Notes: generated by a model from the letters alone, not told the origin. DNA of 64,000 nt from Cetobacterium sp. ZOR0034 (GCF_000799075.1 NZ_JTLI01000007.1:62001-126000); one strand, 5' to 3'; counted from the stretch's first letter, positions 1-6,925 are shown. Numbers and translations: made by a program.

Positions 1-263
1 AAATATATCATTTTATCTGTGGCAGTTATTGCCAAATTATTGAATAAAGTTTTATTACTCTCTTTATTTTCTATATCAAAGAAATATTTTAGCATCGACA
101 TATTCAAAGTTTTACCAAACCTTCTCGGTCTAGGTAGCAAAGTTACCTTAGATTTCTTTTCCAACAACTCATCTATAAACATAGATTTATCAACTAAATA
201 AAAATCATTTTCTCTCGCTTCTTTAAAATCATCCACTCCTAAAGGTAAATTTTTCTTAATCAT
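1..263 (-). CDS. AAA-ATPase-like / PD-(D/E)XK nuclease family protein, N-terminal part (cut by window edge)
   Basis: The reverse strand reads an open frame from an ATG at 263 that runs off the window. A good ribosome binding site (GAGGTGG) lies just upstream. The visible 87 residues contain a short N-terminal helix, the phrase FYLVDKSMFIDELL, and LLPRPRRFGKTLNMSML, which is the modified Walker A region typical of the AAA-ATPase_like proteins that usually carry a C-terminal PD-(D/E)XK nuclease domain. This family is common and often multicopy in Fusobacteria, Bacteroidetes and Clostridia, and its biological role is not established. The nuclease half lies outside the window, so whether the gene is intact cannot be judged. 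Recognition of the N-terminal motif is firm; the function is not. Confidence 0.8.
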   Translation of the reverse strand, partial: MIKKNLPLGVDDFKEARENDFYLVDKSMFIDELLEKKSKVTLLPRPRRFGKTLNMSMLKYFFDIENKESNKTLFNNLAITATDKMIY

Positions 264-295
264 TCTCCACCTCACTTTAAGAATTTTTCATTATA

Positions 296-1639
296 TTATA
301 CCACATTTTTATAAAACTTGTCCCGATAGAACTTTGCAAAAATTGCAGCTTCTACTGTCCACTGAAGTGAGGTAATCCACCAGAAATATGTCACTGGCAT
401 CTTTTTTAAATATATAAAGTAGTACATCAACGGTAATCTTATACACCAGTTACAAAACAGAACTATTCTAAACGGCGTCTTCGTATCTCCCATTCCCTTT
501 AGAGCTGCTGATAATACCATATCTATAGCGGTCGGGATTTGTTGAATTGAAGCTATTGTCAAACATGCCGCTCCAAGAGCTATAATTTCAACTTCATCAC
601 TTTTAATAAAAATTCGTATGAGATCTTTTGAAAAAATCAAAAATATTATCGAGAAAAATCCCATAACCATAACAGCTAAAAGTAGTGATACATTAGCATA
701 TTCACGGGCTTCTTTTAAATCTTTCTTTCCTATACTATATCCAACTAAAGAAACAGCCGAGATAGCGAATCCCCATCCTGGCATAAACGAAACACTCTCT
801 ATCGTAACTGTTATTTGGTTTGCTGAAAATGCCAAACTTCCGAGCTTCATCACCATCATTACACTCAAAAGCCTCACTATACTAAAAGCTCCTTCACTAA
901 GAGCGGAAGGAATAGATAGCTCCACTAGCTCTTTTAAATTAGAATAGTCTATCCTACCTTTCAAAGTCAACTTAAAAGGTAACTCTTTTAATTTTGTCAA
1001 AATAAATATAAAAGCAAGTATATTTCCAGTTGTAGTTGCTATTGCTGCCCCAGCAATCCCAAGCTCTGGAAAACCAAACTTTCCAAAAATAAGAACATAG
1101 TCGAGCGATAAATTAACTATATTAAGTATTGCAGCAGCGTAAAGAGGGATTTTTGTATTTTTGGCTCCTCTAAAAACACCATTTAAAACATTTGTAATCA
1201 TATTAAACAGCAATCCAATAGAACATATCCTCATATATTTATAGCTCAACTCTAATACTTCACCTTTTGCTCCACCTAAACTCAAAATCTCTTTTGAAAA
1301 TATAAAAAAGATAGAAAACATAATAAAGGCTATGAAAATACCAATCTTCACTCCAAGATTAGCTACACTCTTAGCTTTATCTTCATCTCCTCCGCCAAGA
1401 GCTCTAGCTACTATAGAAGTAATAGATATTGATAATCCCATACCTATCAATATATTTATGAAAGTATACATAATCTCAGAGCTAAATCCTACGGCTGAAA
1501 CAGCTGTTCCCCCTCCATACTTCCCAACCATAAGAGTATCTAAAACCCAGATAAGCATATAGAGTATCATCTCTCCAACCGCTGGAATAGCTAACTTTAT
1601 AATCTCTTTAGATCTATTTATAAAAACCTCTTTTTTCAT
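296..1639 (-). CDS. MATE family multidrug/sodium efflux transporter
   Basis: This 447-residue protein has the usual MATE length and about twelve hydrophobic segments in two related halves. Its N-terminal phrase IKLAIPAVGEMILYMLIWVLDTLMVGKYGG is typical of DinF/NorM-type transporters, which export cationic drugs or metabolites in exchange for sodium ions or protons across the inner membrane. The ATG is preceded by AGGGGTGAG. A promoter with TTGTAA and TATATT boxes lies about 50 bases upstream and points away from the repeat RNA promoter. No substrate can be assigned. No guanidine-type riboswitch is visible in the very short leader, although such riboswitches control some MATE genes in other bacteria. 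Confidence 0.9.
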   Translation of the reverse strand: MKKEVFINRSKEIIKLAIPAVGEMILYMLIWVLDTLMVGKYGGGTAVSAVGFSSEIMYTFINILIGMGLSISITSIVARALGGGDEDKAKSVANLGVKIGIFIAFIMFSIFFIFSKEILSLGGAKGEVLELSYKYMRICSIGLLFNMITNVLNGVFRGAKNTKIPLYAAAILNIVNLSLDYVLIFGKFGFPELGIAGAAIATTTGNILAFIFILTKLKELPFKLTLKGRIDYSNLKELVELSIPSALSEGAFSIVRLLSVMMVMKLGSLAFSANQITVTIESVSFMPGWGFAISAVSLVGYSIGKKDLKEAREYANVSLLLAVMVMGFFSIIFLIFSKDLIRIFIKSDEVEIIALGAACLTIASIQQIPTAIDMVLSAALKGMGDTKTPFRIVLFCNWCIRLPLMYYFIYLKKMPVTYFWWITSLQWTVEAAIFAKFYRDKFYKNVV

Positions 1640-1691
1640 AAACTCACCCCTTTAATCGCGAATTTAATCTATAACTATTCTTATTTACTAA

Positions 1692-1720
1692 AATATACCA
1701 TAGTTTCATTCGTTTTACAA
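1692..1720 (-). promoter_or_regulatory. Predicted sigma70-type promoter of the MATE gene
   Basis: On the reverse strand TTGTAA (1720-1715) and TATATT (1697-1692) are separated by 17 bases. Transcription would start near 1685 and give a leader of about 45 bases. Confidence 0.5.
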
Positions 1721-1730
1721 AAATTAAAAA

Positions 1731-1759
1731 TTGACTTTTAACATAATAAAGAGTATAAT
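1731..1759 (+). promoter_or_regulatory. Strong predicted promoter of the repeat RNA and PBECR4 gene
   Basis: TTGACT (1731-1736) and a perfect TATAAT (1754-1759) are separated by 17 bases, one of the best matches to the sigma70 consensus in the window. Transcription should begin near 1766, directly before a small hairpin and the tandem repeats. A strong promoter driving an RNA that mostly stops at a terminator before the toxin gene is the arrangement known from type III toxin-antitoxin loci. Confidence 0.75.
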
Positions 1760-1765
1760 TTATTA

Positions 1766-1937
1766 AAGTAAAGGTGAACTAGCACCTAAAAAACCTAAAA
1801 TTTAAATCAGACATAAGGGCTGATACCGTTGGTAGGCAACAGAAAAACCTAAAATTTAAATCAGACATAAGGGCTGATACCGTTGGTAGGCAACAGAAAA
1901 ACTAGAAGTTAAAGACCACTTTAAAGTGGTCTTTATA
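1766..1937 (+). ncRNA. Candidate type III antitoxin RNA (tandem-repeat structured RNA)
   Basis: The predicted transcript begins with a hairpin (AGGTG at 1772-1776 pairing with CACCT at 1783-1787). It continues through two 54-base direct repeats and ends at an intrinsic terminator at 1911-1934. Each repeat can form the stem ATCAG/CTGAT and the stem GTTG/CAAC. The loop of the second stem contains TAGG, which can pair with the CCTA at the start of the same or the next repeat, so an H-type pseudoknot is possible. The linkers between structured parts are A-rich (CAGAAAAACC). In known type III systems the toxin cuts such a precursor in its A-rich linkers and binds the folded repeats. The assignment rests on architecture, not on sequence similarity to a known antitoxin. 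A riboswitch-like leader is the alternative. Confidence 0.6.
1789..1902 (+). repeat. Two perfect tandem 54-bp direct repeats plus a 6-base partial third unit
   Basis: The unit at 1789-1842 is repeated without a mismatch at 1843-1896, and the first six bases (AAAAAC) occur again at 1897-1902. The unit starts AAAAACCTAAAATTTAAATC and ends with the GTTGGTAGGCAAC hairpin followed by AG. The repeats lie in a non-coding leader between a promoter and a terminator, not in a CRISPR-like series with spacers. Perfect identity in otherwise divergent AT-rich DNA implies selection for identical units or recent duplication. Confidence 0.95.
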
Positions 1938-1941
1938 TTTT
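1911..1941 (+). terminator. Intrinsic terminator between repeat RNA and toxin-like gene
   Basis: A perfect 24-base inverted repeat (AAAGACCACTTT and its complement, 1911-1934) is followed by a mediocre T tract (ATATTTTC). It lies immediately upstream of the ribosome binding site of the next gene, so read-through is needed to express that gene. This is the position of the attenuating terminator in type III toxin-antitoxin loci. Confidence 0.85.
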
Positions 1942-1955
1942 CATTAGGAGACTAT

Positions 1956-2585
1956 GTGAATACAAATATTAATAAAAAAGATATTTTAAAGAAACTAAAA
2001 GTTGCTTTAAATAACTACGAAACTTTTTTAAAAAATAAAGATTTCATAATTATTTATAAGGATAATTCTAACAATTTCATCTTCAAAAGAATGATTTTTT
2101 TAAAGAAAAACTTTTTTCATCTAACAGGGCTAAAGTCACACCTGAAAGCCGAAGTATTTTATAATCATTTAAAAAATGGGACTCTTGGTTTAGCTGACTT
2201 TAATTTAAAATCTGATGGTACAACTCGCTTAAAACTTGATGTTTTAGAAAGCTTTCATTTTTTACTTTCTTCTGAGTGCGAAATTGGAGAATACGATTCT
2301 AACAATTATAAGAATATTCGATTAATGTCACATACAGTTTTAGGAAAAAAAATAACCTGTTTAGGATTTATTCGTTCAAATACATGTTACTATCCAAATA
2401 CTTTATTAAAGGAAAATCTTAAACAAATAACCATATCAACCAATAAAGTAATTACAATTTTGAAAAAATCACTAGAAAATAAAGATTACTCAATTAACTT
2501 TCTTAATAAAAATTATACTCAAGTAGACTTAGAAATAATTTTAAATTCATCAGAATCTAAAATAACAATTGAAAAAGTGGATTGA
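1956..2585 (+). CDS. PBECR4-domain protein, predicted BECR-fold nuclease and candidate type III toxin
   Basis: The likely start is the GTG at 1956, five bases after AGGAG; an in-frame GTG at 1926 lies inside the terminator hairpin and is unlikely. The product has 209 residues, no signal peptide and no membrane segment. It shows the sequence pattern I associate with PBECR4 proteins: NFFHLTGLKS near residue 60, FYNHLKNGTLGLADF, then DGTTRLKLDVLE, IGEYDSNN, and TCLGFIR with YYPNTLLKE. PBECR domains were proposed as nuclease domains of the Barnase/EndoU/ColicinE5/RelE fold in mobile elements. The gene sits behind a strong promoter, tandem RNA repeats and a leaky terminator, which suggests an RNA-guarded toxin. 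The family call is from memory; the toxin role is inference. Confidence 0.7.
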   Translation: MNTNINKKDILKKLKVALNNYETFLKNKDFIIIYKDNSNNFIFKRMIFLKKNFFHLTGLKSHLKAEVFYNHLKNGTLGLADFNLKSDGTTRLKLDVLESFHFLLSSECEIGEYDSNNYKNIRLMSHTVLGKKITCLGFIRSNTCYYPNTLLKENLKQITISTNKVITILKKSLENKDYSINFLNKNYTQVDLEIILNSSESKITIEKVD

Positions 2586-2603
2586 AATCTCAATCCACTT
2601 TTT
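2572..2603 (+). terminator. Bidirectional intrinsic terminator after the PBECR4 gene
   Basis: AGTGGATTGA and TCAATCCACT form a strong hairpin flanked by A and T runs on both sides, so it can end transcription from either direction. It overlaps the stop codon of the PBECR4 gene and precedes the convergent NSS transporter gene. Confidence 0.9.
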
Positions 2604-2617
2604 ATAATTTAACCCTT

Positions 2618-3931
2618 CTATCCTATCCCTCCATATAAAACACCTAAAATCAGTATTATTATAACTCCGGGAACAAATATATATTTTCCTATTTTAACAA
2701 CATATTTTCCTATCTTATAATTTGAACCAGAATCTATCTCATACTCTATAGCTTCAGCTTTTATACCATAGAAATAGAATCCTAAAACTAAAAGTGCACC
2801 TAGAGGTATTAGATATATCGTCATTAAATCAGCAAAAGCTCCAAACATACTCATATCTAAATCAAGTGGCAATCCTAAGCAGAAAAGCCCTAATCCAACA
2901 ACAACACTCGCTTTAACTCTTGAAATCCCAAACTTTTGCATAGCTGCTTCTACTGGAACTTCTAACTGATTTATAGCTGAAGAAACCGCTGCAAAGATAA
3001 CACTTAAAAAGAATATTATTCCTAAAAACTTTCCACCTGGAATATTATTGAAGACAGATGGTAAAGTTATAAACAGTAAACTTGGACCTGCTCCGGGATT
3101 AAATCCAAAAGCAAAAGCTGCTGGTATTATTATAAACCCTGCCATAAGTGCAGCCAAAGTATCTAAAACACATGTTTGAATTACACTTGTAGATATATTA
3201 ACATCCTTATCTAAATAACTTCCATACACAAGAAGTGCTGACCCACTCACACCAACCGTGAAGAAAGCTTGTCCTAAAGCCATAACCCAAGTCACTGGAT
3301 TTAAAAGTTTATCCCAATCTGGATTTAAAAGATACTTCACTCCCTCCATAGCTCCAGGTAGAGTTAACGATCTTATCATAAGACCGAAAAATATTAAAAA
3401 CATCAGTGGCATTACAACTTTATTTATCTTTTCGATACCTTTTATAACTCCTAACGATATAACTCCAATACTGATTAATACCGCAATCAAATGCCAAACT
3501 ATAGATTCGGCATTTCCAGCAAAACTACCAAAATATTGTTCAAAATTTATTGTTGCAACATCTAAAGTTAAATATGTCACAAAATATTTTATTATCCATC
3601 CAAAAACTATAACATAAAATGTAAATATTCCCGCTACAGATGCTATCGGCAAAACTGGTAAAATCTTTGCAAGAGGAACACCTCTTTTTTGCATCAACTC
3701 ACCAACACCTAAAACACCCTTTTTCATCATTCTACCAAATGATATCTCTCCAACTAATCCTATATACGCAAATAATGCCATAAATATAAAATACGGAATT
3801 AAGAAAGCTCCTCCACCATATGTTCCTAGCTTCCAAGAGAAAAGCCAAATATTTCCAAGCCCTATAGCTGCTCCTACACATGATAAAATAAATCCAATTC
3901 TGTTACTAAACTTCTCTCTTTTGTCGTTCAC
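2618..3931 (-). CDS. Sodium-dependent transporter, NSS/SNF family, possible tryptophan transporter
   Basis: The 437-residue protein has about eleven hydrophobic segments. It opens with FSNRIGFILSCVGAAIGLGNIW, the sodium- and substrate-binding first helix of neurotransmitter:sodium symporters (LeuT, TnaT, MhsT). These transporters import amino acids with sodium ions. The bacterial members with characterised substrates include TnaT, which carries tryptophan. The gene is preceded by a leader encoding a short peptide with three Trp codons next to its stop and by an intrinsic terminator, so its expression probably responds to charged tRNA-Trp or free tryptophan. The family is certain; the substrate is inferred only from this leader. 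The usual GNVWRF motif reads GNIWLF here, a variation seen in many bacterial members. Confidence 0.93.
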   Translation of the reverse strand: MNDKREKFSNRIGFILSCVGAAIGLGNIWLFSWKLGTYGGGAFLIPYFIFMALFAYIGLVGEISFGRMMKKGVLGVGELMQKRGVPLAKILPVLPIASVAGIFTFYVIVFGWIIKYFVTYLTLDVATINFEQYFGSFAGNAESIVWHLIAVLISIGVISLGVIKGIEKINKVVMPLMFLIFFGLMIRSLTLPGAMEGVKYLLNPDWDKLLNPVTWVMALGQAFFTVGVSGSALLVYGSYLDKDVNISTSVIQTCVLDTLAALMAGFIIIPAAFAFGFNPGAGPSLLFITLPSVFNNIPGGKFLGIIFFLSVIFAAVSSAINQLEVPVEAAMQKFGISRVKASVVVGLGLFCLGLPLDLDMSMFGAFADLMTIYLIPLGALLVLGFYFYGIKAEAIEYEIDSGSNYKIGKYVVKIGKYIFVPGVIIILILGVLYGGIG

Positions 3932-3952
3932 TTAACGCACCTCCTAAATTTT

Positions 3953-3985
3953 AAATAAAAAAAATCCACAGACTATACCTGTGGA
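3953..3985 (-). terminator. Attenuator terminator upstream of the NSS transporter
   Basis: On the reverse strand TCCACAG and CTGTGGA form a hairpin with a 7-base loop, followed by a run of eight T. It lies between the Trp leader peptide and the transporter start codon, about 30 bases before the ribosome binding site, so it must be read through to express the transporter. Confidence 0.85.
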
Positions 3986-4012
3986 ATAAATGTTTTTCTC
4001 ATTTTTATCTAT

Positions 4013-4081
4013 CAGATACAATCTTTTTTAGTTTTTACCAAGCTAAAATAAGTTTGTATCCTTTTTTCTAGGTTACAAACT
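4013..4081 (-). promoter_or_regulatory. Leader RNA with mutually exclusive hairpins (Trp attenuation region)
   Basis: Three segments follow the leader-peptide stop codon on the reverse strand. Segment 1 (AGTTTGTA, 4081-4074) can pair with segment 2 (TACAAACT, 4058-4051). Segment 2, extended to GATACAA (4060-4054), can instead pair with segment 3 (TTGTATC, 4021-4015). This is the alternative 1:2 versus 2:3 pairing expected of translation-coupled attenuation. Segment 3 could also pair, with wobbles, with CAGGTATA in the terminator loop. The direction of the switch cannot be decided by eye. Confidence 0.55.
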
Positions 4082-4083
4082 GA

Positions 4084-4158
4084 CTATGGCCACCACCAAA
4101 ATAAAATTGTCGCTGTTAAAGATGTATTAATTTTTTGAATATCTATTCTTTTTATCAT
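4084..4158 (-). CDS. Leader peptide with three tandem Trp codons (24 aa)
   Basis: An ATG at 4158 is preceded at good spacing by AGGAGGTG. It opens a 24-codon frame that ends in LFWWWP, with codons TGG TGG TGG CCA directly followed by the stop TAG. Upstream is a well-formed promoter and downstream is an attenuator. Consecutive codons for one amino acid in a short, well-translated leader are the mark of attenuation control, as in trpL of enteric bacteria. The final proline-stop also recalls TnaC, where a terminal Pro codon holds a tryptophan-stalled ribosome. The gene therefore probably senses tryptophan or Trp-tRNA and controls the downstream NSS transporter. It is a regulatory peptide with no function after synthesis expected. 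Confidence 0.85.
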   Translation of the reverse strand: MIKRIDIQKINTSLTATILFWWWP

Positions 4159-4192
4159 TTTTAATACACCTCCTAGATTTATTATTTCAGCT

Positions 4193-4221
4193 ATTGTAGC
4201 ATTATAAAATAAAAAAAACAA
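4193..4221 (-). promoter_or_regulatory. Extended -10 promoter of the Trp leader and NSS transporter
   Basis: On the reverse strand TTGTTT (4221-4216) and TACAAT (4198-4193) are separated by 17 bases, with TGC directly before the -10 box (extended -10). It lies about 35 bases upstream of the leader peptide start. Confidence 0.7.
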
Positions 4222-4281
4222 GGATTTTTTAATTTTTGTGATATAACTATAATATATATTTTTATTTAAAGGATGGAAACT

Positions 4282-5193
4282 ATGGAAAATATTAATTTTA
4301 GTCAATTTCAAATTTTAAATTATTATAAAAAAAATAGAGAGCTCTACAGAAAAATGGGTAAAAGATTAGAACGTTTTCTTAAACACTCCTTTGAAAAAGA
4401 GAAAATTGTTTATCACTCAATAACTAGTCGTGCTAAAACACGTGAAAGTTTTCAAAAAAAATTAGAACGAAAAGGCTATACATCTATCGATTTAGCAACT
4501 GATCTTTGCGGGTTGCGTGTTATAACCTTCTTAGAAAGTGAAACAAAAATTGTCGAAGCCTATCTGAGAACTGTTTTTCTGATTGACGAGAGTAACAGTG
4601 AGGATAAAAGTGATAATCTTGGTGAAGATAAAGTTGGATATAAAACTATACATCTTGTTGCAACTCTACCTGAAAATCTTCTAGCTCTTCCAGAGTTTGA
4701 AAGATTTCGTGATTTAAAATTTGAGATTCAAGTAAGAACGATTTTACAACATGCTTGGGCCGAAGTTGAGCACGATAAAAATTACAAATTTAGCGGACAT
4801 CTTCCTCCAGATATAAAAAGACGTTTTAAACTTTTAGCTGGATTTTTAGAGATTGCAGACAGAGAGTTTGAGAGTATTTCAAAAGAGATAAGTGAGTATG
4901 AAAAGAAAGTTGTTAACACAATTGAAGGAAATACGCTTCATGAAATTGAAATCAACTCTACATCTCTTAGAAAATATCTAAATAACAAATTCAATATAAA
5001 CTTCTCTCAAGGAATAAGTCCAAAAATTATCAATCTTCTTCATGAAAGAGGTATAAATACCTTAGAAGATTTTGTAAAAATAGAAGAGCTAGAGATTATG
5101 CAAAAATATTTTGGAAACAACAGTAAAAAATTTCCAGCTCGTTATGATCTGATGATAAAGCATCTTTTGGATTATCGTGAAAAGTTAAATTAA
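4282..5193 (+). CDS. RelA/SpoT-domain protein, probable (p)ppGpp synthetase
   Basis: The start is taken at 4282, eight bases after AAAGGA; an in-frame ATG at 4273 lacks such spacing. The 303-residue product carries the synthetase signature of the RelA/SpoT family: DLCGLRVITF near residue 80, GYKTIHL, and FEIQVRTILQHAWAEVEHDKNYK near residues 150-172. The HD hydrolase domain and the TGS/ACT regulatory domains of long RSH enzymes are absent, so it is a small alarmone synthetase type. The last 100 residues resemble a small helical domain (PKIINLLHERGINTLEDF, helix-hairpin-helix-like). It would make (p)ppGpp from ATP and GDP or GTP in the cytosol. The gene is followed after 24 bases by a polyphosphate enzyme, so the two are probably co-transcribed. 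Confidence 0.88.
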   Translation: MENINFSQFQILNYYKKNRELYRKMGKRLERFLKHSFEKEKIVYHSITSRAKTRESFQKKLERKGYTSIDLATDLCGLRVITFLESETKIVEAYLRTVFLIDESNSEDKSDNLGEDKVGYKTIHLVATLPENLLALPEFERFRDLKFEIQVRTILQHAWAEVEHDKNYKFSGHLPPDIKRRFKLLAGFLEIADREFESISKEISEYEKKVVNTIEGNTLHEIEINSTSLRKYLNNKFNINFSQGISPKIINLLHERGINTLEDFVKIEELEIMQKYFGNNSKKFPARYDLMIKHLLDYREKLN

Positions 5194-5217
5194 TATAAGT
5201 TTAAGGAGGATTTTTTT

Positions 5218-6666
5218 ATGGGTATTTTAACTAATGAAAGTTGTCTTAAAATGAAAAGAAAAGAGTTTGAAAAAACAATCGAACCTTTAAAATTAAAACT
5301 TGGTGAACTTCAAAGAACAGCTAAAGAAAAGGGGCTACCTATTTTAATTATCTTTGAAGGCCTTGAAGCTTCAGGAAAAGGTGCTGTTATAAATGATATA
5401 TTACTTACTTTAGATCCTAGAGGATATAAAGTTGTAAGTCATAATCATCCTTTAGAAGGAAACTCTCTACCTTTTAAACAATATATAGAAAATATCCCTG
5501 GAAAAGGAGATTTTCATATCTTTGACAGATCTTGGTATGATTATGCTTTTACAGAGGAAAGTAATCTTACAAGAAGATGTAAAGAGATAAATAAAATAGA
5601 ACGTTCTCTTCTTAGAAGTGGAATGCTTATTATAAAGTTCTTTCTGCATGTATCTAAAAAAACTCAGAAAAAAAGATATATAAAAGCCAAAAAAAATCCA
5701 GCACAGTCATGGAAAGTAACCCCATACGCTTGGCAACAAAATTTTAATTATAAAACTATTGCTGGTACTTGGGAAGATATTTTAGAACGTACAAATAATT
5801 TCGATTGTGGTTGGAATGTGATTTCTTCAGATAGTATTTATGGAGCAAAGTCAGAGATTTTCAGAATTATTGTTGAAAAAATAGAGAGTCAATTAAATGC
5901 AAAGGAAGTTAGACCAGATGATGTTCTTTTACCTTATAAAAAACCGTTCTCTCTGGATAAAATAAATCTAGAGAAAGCCCTAGATAAAAAAGAGTATAAA
6001 AAAGAGCTAGAAAAACTTCAAAAGAAAATTTATAATCTTCATCATGAAATTTATACAAGACGTATTCCTGTAATTATAGCTTATGAAGGATGGGACGCTG
6101 CTGGAAAAGGTGGAAATATTAAAAGATTGGTTGGGCGTATGGACCCTCGTGGATATGATGTTATTCCTATCGCTGCACCAAGCACTATTGAAAAAAACCA
6201 TCACTATCTATGGAGATTCTGGAAAGCTATTCCTAGAAATGGACACATCTCTATCTTTGATAGAACTTGGTATGGAAGAGTTCTTGTTGAACGTATTGAA
6301 AAGTTTGCTACAAACTATGAATGGAAGCGTTCATATGCAGAGATAAACGATATGGAAAAGCAGTGGATAGATGATGGAGCTATCGTTTTAAAATTCTGGT
6401 TACAAATCTCAAAAGATGAGCAGTTAAAACGTTTTAAAGAGCGTGAAAATACACCTGAAAAAAAATGGAAAATCACAGAGGAGGATTGGAGAAATCGTGA
6501 AAAATGGAAAGATTATAACTCTGCAATTGAGGACATGATATCTCGAACTTCAACGACTACAGCTCCTTGGCATATAGTTCCTGCCAATGACAAATATTAC
6601 GCTAGAATCTTTGTTTTAAAAAGATTTATTGATGCTATCGAAAAAAGACTTTATGGTAAAAAATAG
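5218..6666 (+). CDS. pap: Polyphosphate:AMP phosphotransferase (two-domain PPK2 family)
   Basis: The 482-residue protein contains two PPK2 kinase domains in tandem. The first has FEGLEASGKGAVI (Walker A, near residue 45) and HIFDRSWYD (lid/Walker B region). The second has YEGWDAAGKGGNI near residue 295 and IFDRTWYGRVLVER. Tandem PPK2 proteins of about 500 residues are the polyphosphate:AMP phosphotransferases, which convert AMP to ADP using polyphosphate. In characterised members the C-terminal domain is catalytic, and here it is the better conserved one. A clear AGGAGG lies upstream. No polyphosphate kinase 1 is in the window. Pairing with an alarmone synthetase suggests a joint role in nucleotide balance under starvation, which is inference. 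Confidence 0.9.
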   Translation: MGILTNESCLKMKRKEFEKTIEPLKLKLGELQRTAKEKGLPILIIFEGLEASGKGAVINDILLTLDPRGYKVVSHNHPLEGNSLPFKQYIENIPGKGDFHIFDRSWYDYAFTEESNLTRRCKEINKIERSLLRSGMLIIKFFLHVSKKTQKKRYIKAKKNPAQSWKVTPYAWQQNFNYKTIAGTWEDILERTNNFDCGWNVISSDSIYGAKSEIFRIIVEKIESQLNAKEVRPDDVLLPYKKPFSLDKINLEKALDKKEYKKELEKLQKKIYNLHHEIYTRRIPVIIAYEGWDAAGKGGNIKRLVGRMDPRGYDVIPIAAPSTIEKNHHYLWRFWKAIPRNGHISIFDRTWYGRVLVERIEKFATNYEWKRSYAEINDMEKQWIDDGAIVLKFWLQISKDEQLKRFKERENTPEKKWKITEEDWRNREKWKDYNSAIEDMISRTSTTTAPWHIVPANDKYYARIFVLKRFIDAIEKRLYGKK

Positions 6667-6673
6667 ATTTTAA

Positions 6674-6708
6674 CAAAAGAGAGGATTATCTCGAAATCCT
6701 CTCTTTTG
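6674..6708 (+). terminator. Bidirectional intrinsic terminator after pap
   Basis: AAAAGAGAGGAT and ATCCTCTCTTTT form a 12-bp stem with flanking A and T tracts. It ends the alarmone synthetase-pap transcript and overlaps the last codons of the convergent small zinc-protein gene. Confidence 0.85.
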
Positions 6709-6925
6709 CTTTTATAAAAGTTTTATTACAGTATAAACATCTTGAAGTAAGCTTATCCTCAGATTCATCTTGGAATTGAACCGAAAAATCATTGTTATTG
6801 ACACTCTTACCACAAATTCTACAAATCTCATTTCTACCATCTCTTTGCTCAAAAATAAGTTCTATATTTTCTGAAATATTTCTGAAAATCTCCTGTATTT
6901 TTCTAAAATTGAAAAAACTCACCAA
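6686..6925 (-). CDS. Small putative zinc-binding protein (two CxxC pairs)
   Basis: The 79-residue product begins at TTG 6925 or the next codon, GTG 6922; GAGGTG lies five to eight bases upstream. It has an N-terminal helix (KIQEIFRNISENIELIF) followed by CRICGK and, about 25 residues later, CLYCNK, which together could hold one zinc ion in a zinc-ribbon-like fold. I do not recognise a named family. The gene stands alone, convergent to pap, with a shared terminator. Conservation of the cysteines argues that it is real despite its size. Confidence 0.6.
   Translation of the reverse strand: MVSFFNFRKIQEIFRNISENIELIFEQRDGRNEICRICGKSVNNNDFSVQFQDESEDKLTSRCLYCNKTFIKAKERISR

Noticed and set aside
19-201. 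Forward-strand 60-codon frame at the left edge
   Set aside because: It is antisense to the AAA-ATPase-like gene read from 263 on the reverse strand and has no ribosome binding site.
1640-1730. Guanidine-type riboswitch for the MATE gene
   Set aside because: The leader of the MATE gene is only about 45 bases and shows no matching loops or terminator.
1771-1803. Possible preQ1-I riboswitch (AGGTG stem followed by A-rich tail) upstream of the repeats
   Set aside because: The hairpin loop is only six bases and lacks the cytosine-containing loop needed for preQ1 binding; the downstream gene is not a queuosine gene.
1789-1902. CRISPR array
   Set aside because: The repeats are directly adjacent without spacers, only two full units exist and no cas genes are near.
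1926-1955. Longer N-terminus of the PBECR4 gene starting at GTG 1926
   Set aside because: This start lies inside the terminator hairpin and has no ribosome binding site; GTG 1956 has AGGAG at ideal spacing.
4084-4311. 75-codon reverse-strand frame around the Trp leader
   Set aside because: Its upstream part covers the promoter; only the last 24 codons have a ribosome binding site and the Trp-codon end, so the short leader peptide is annotated instead.
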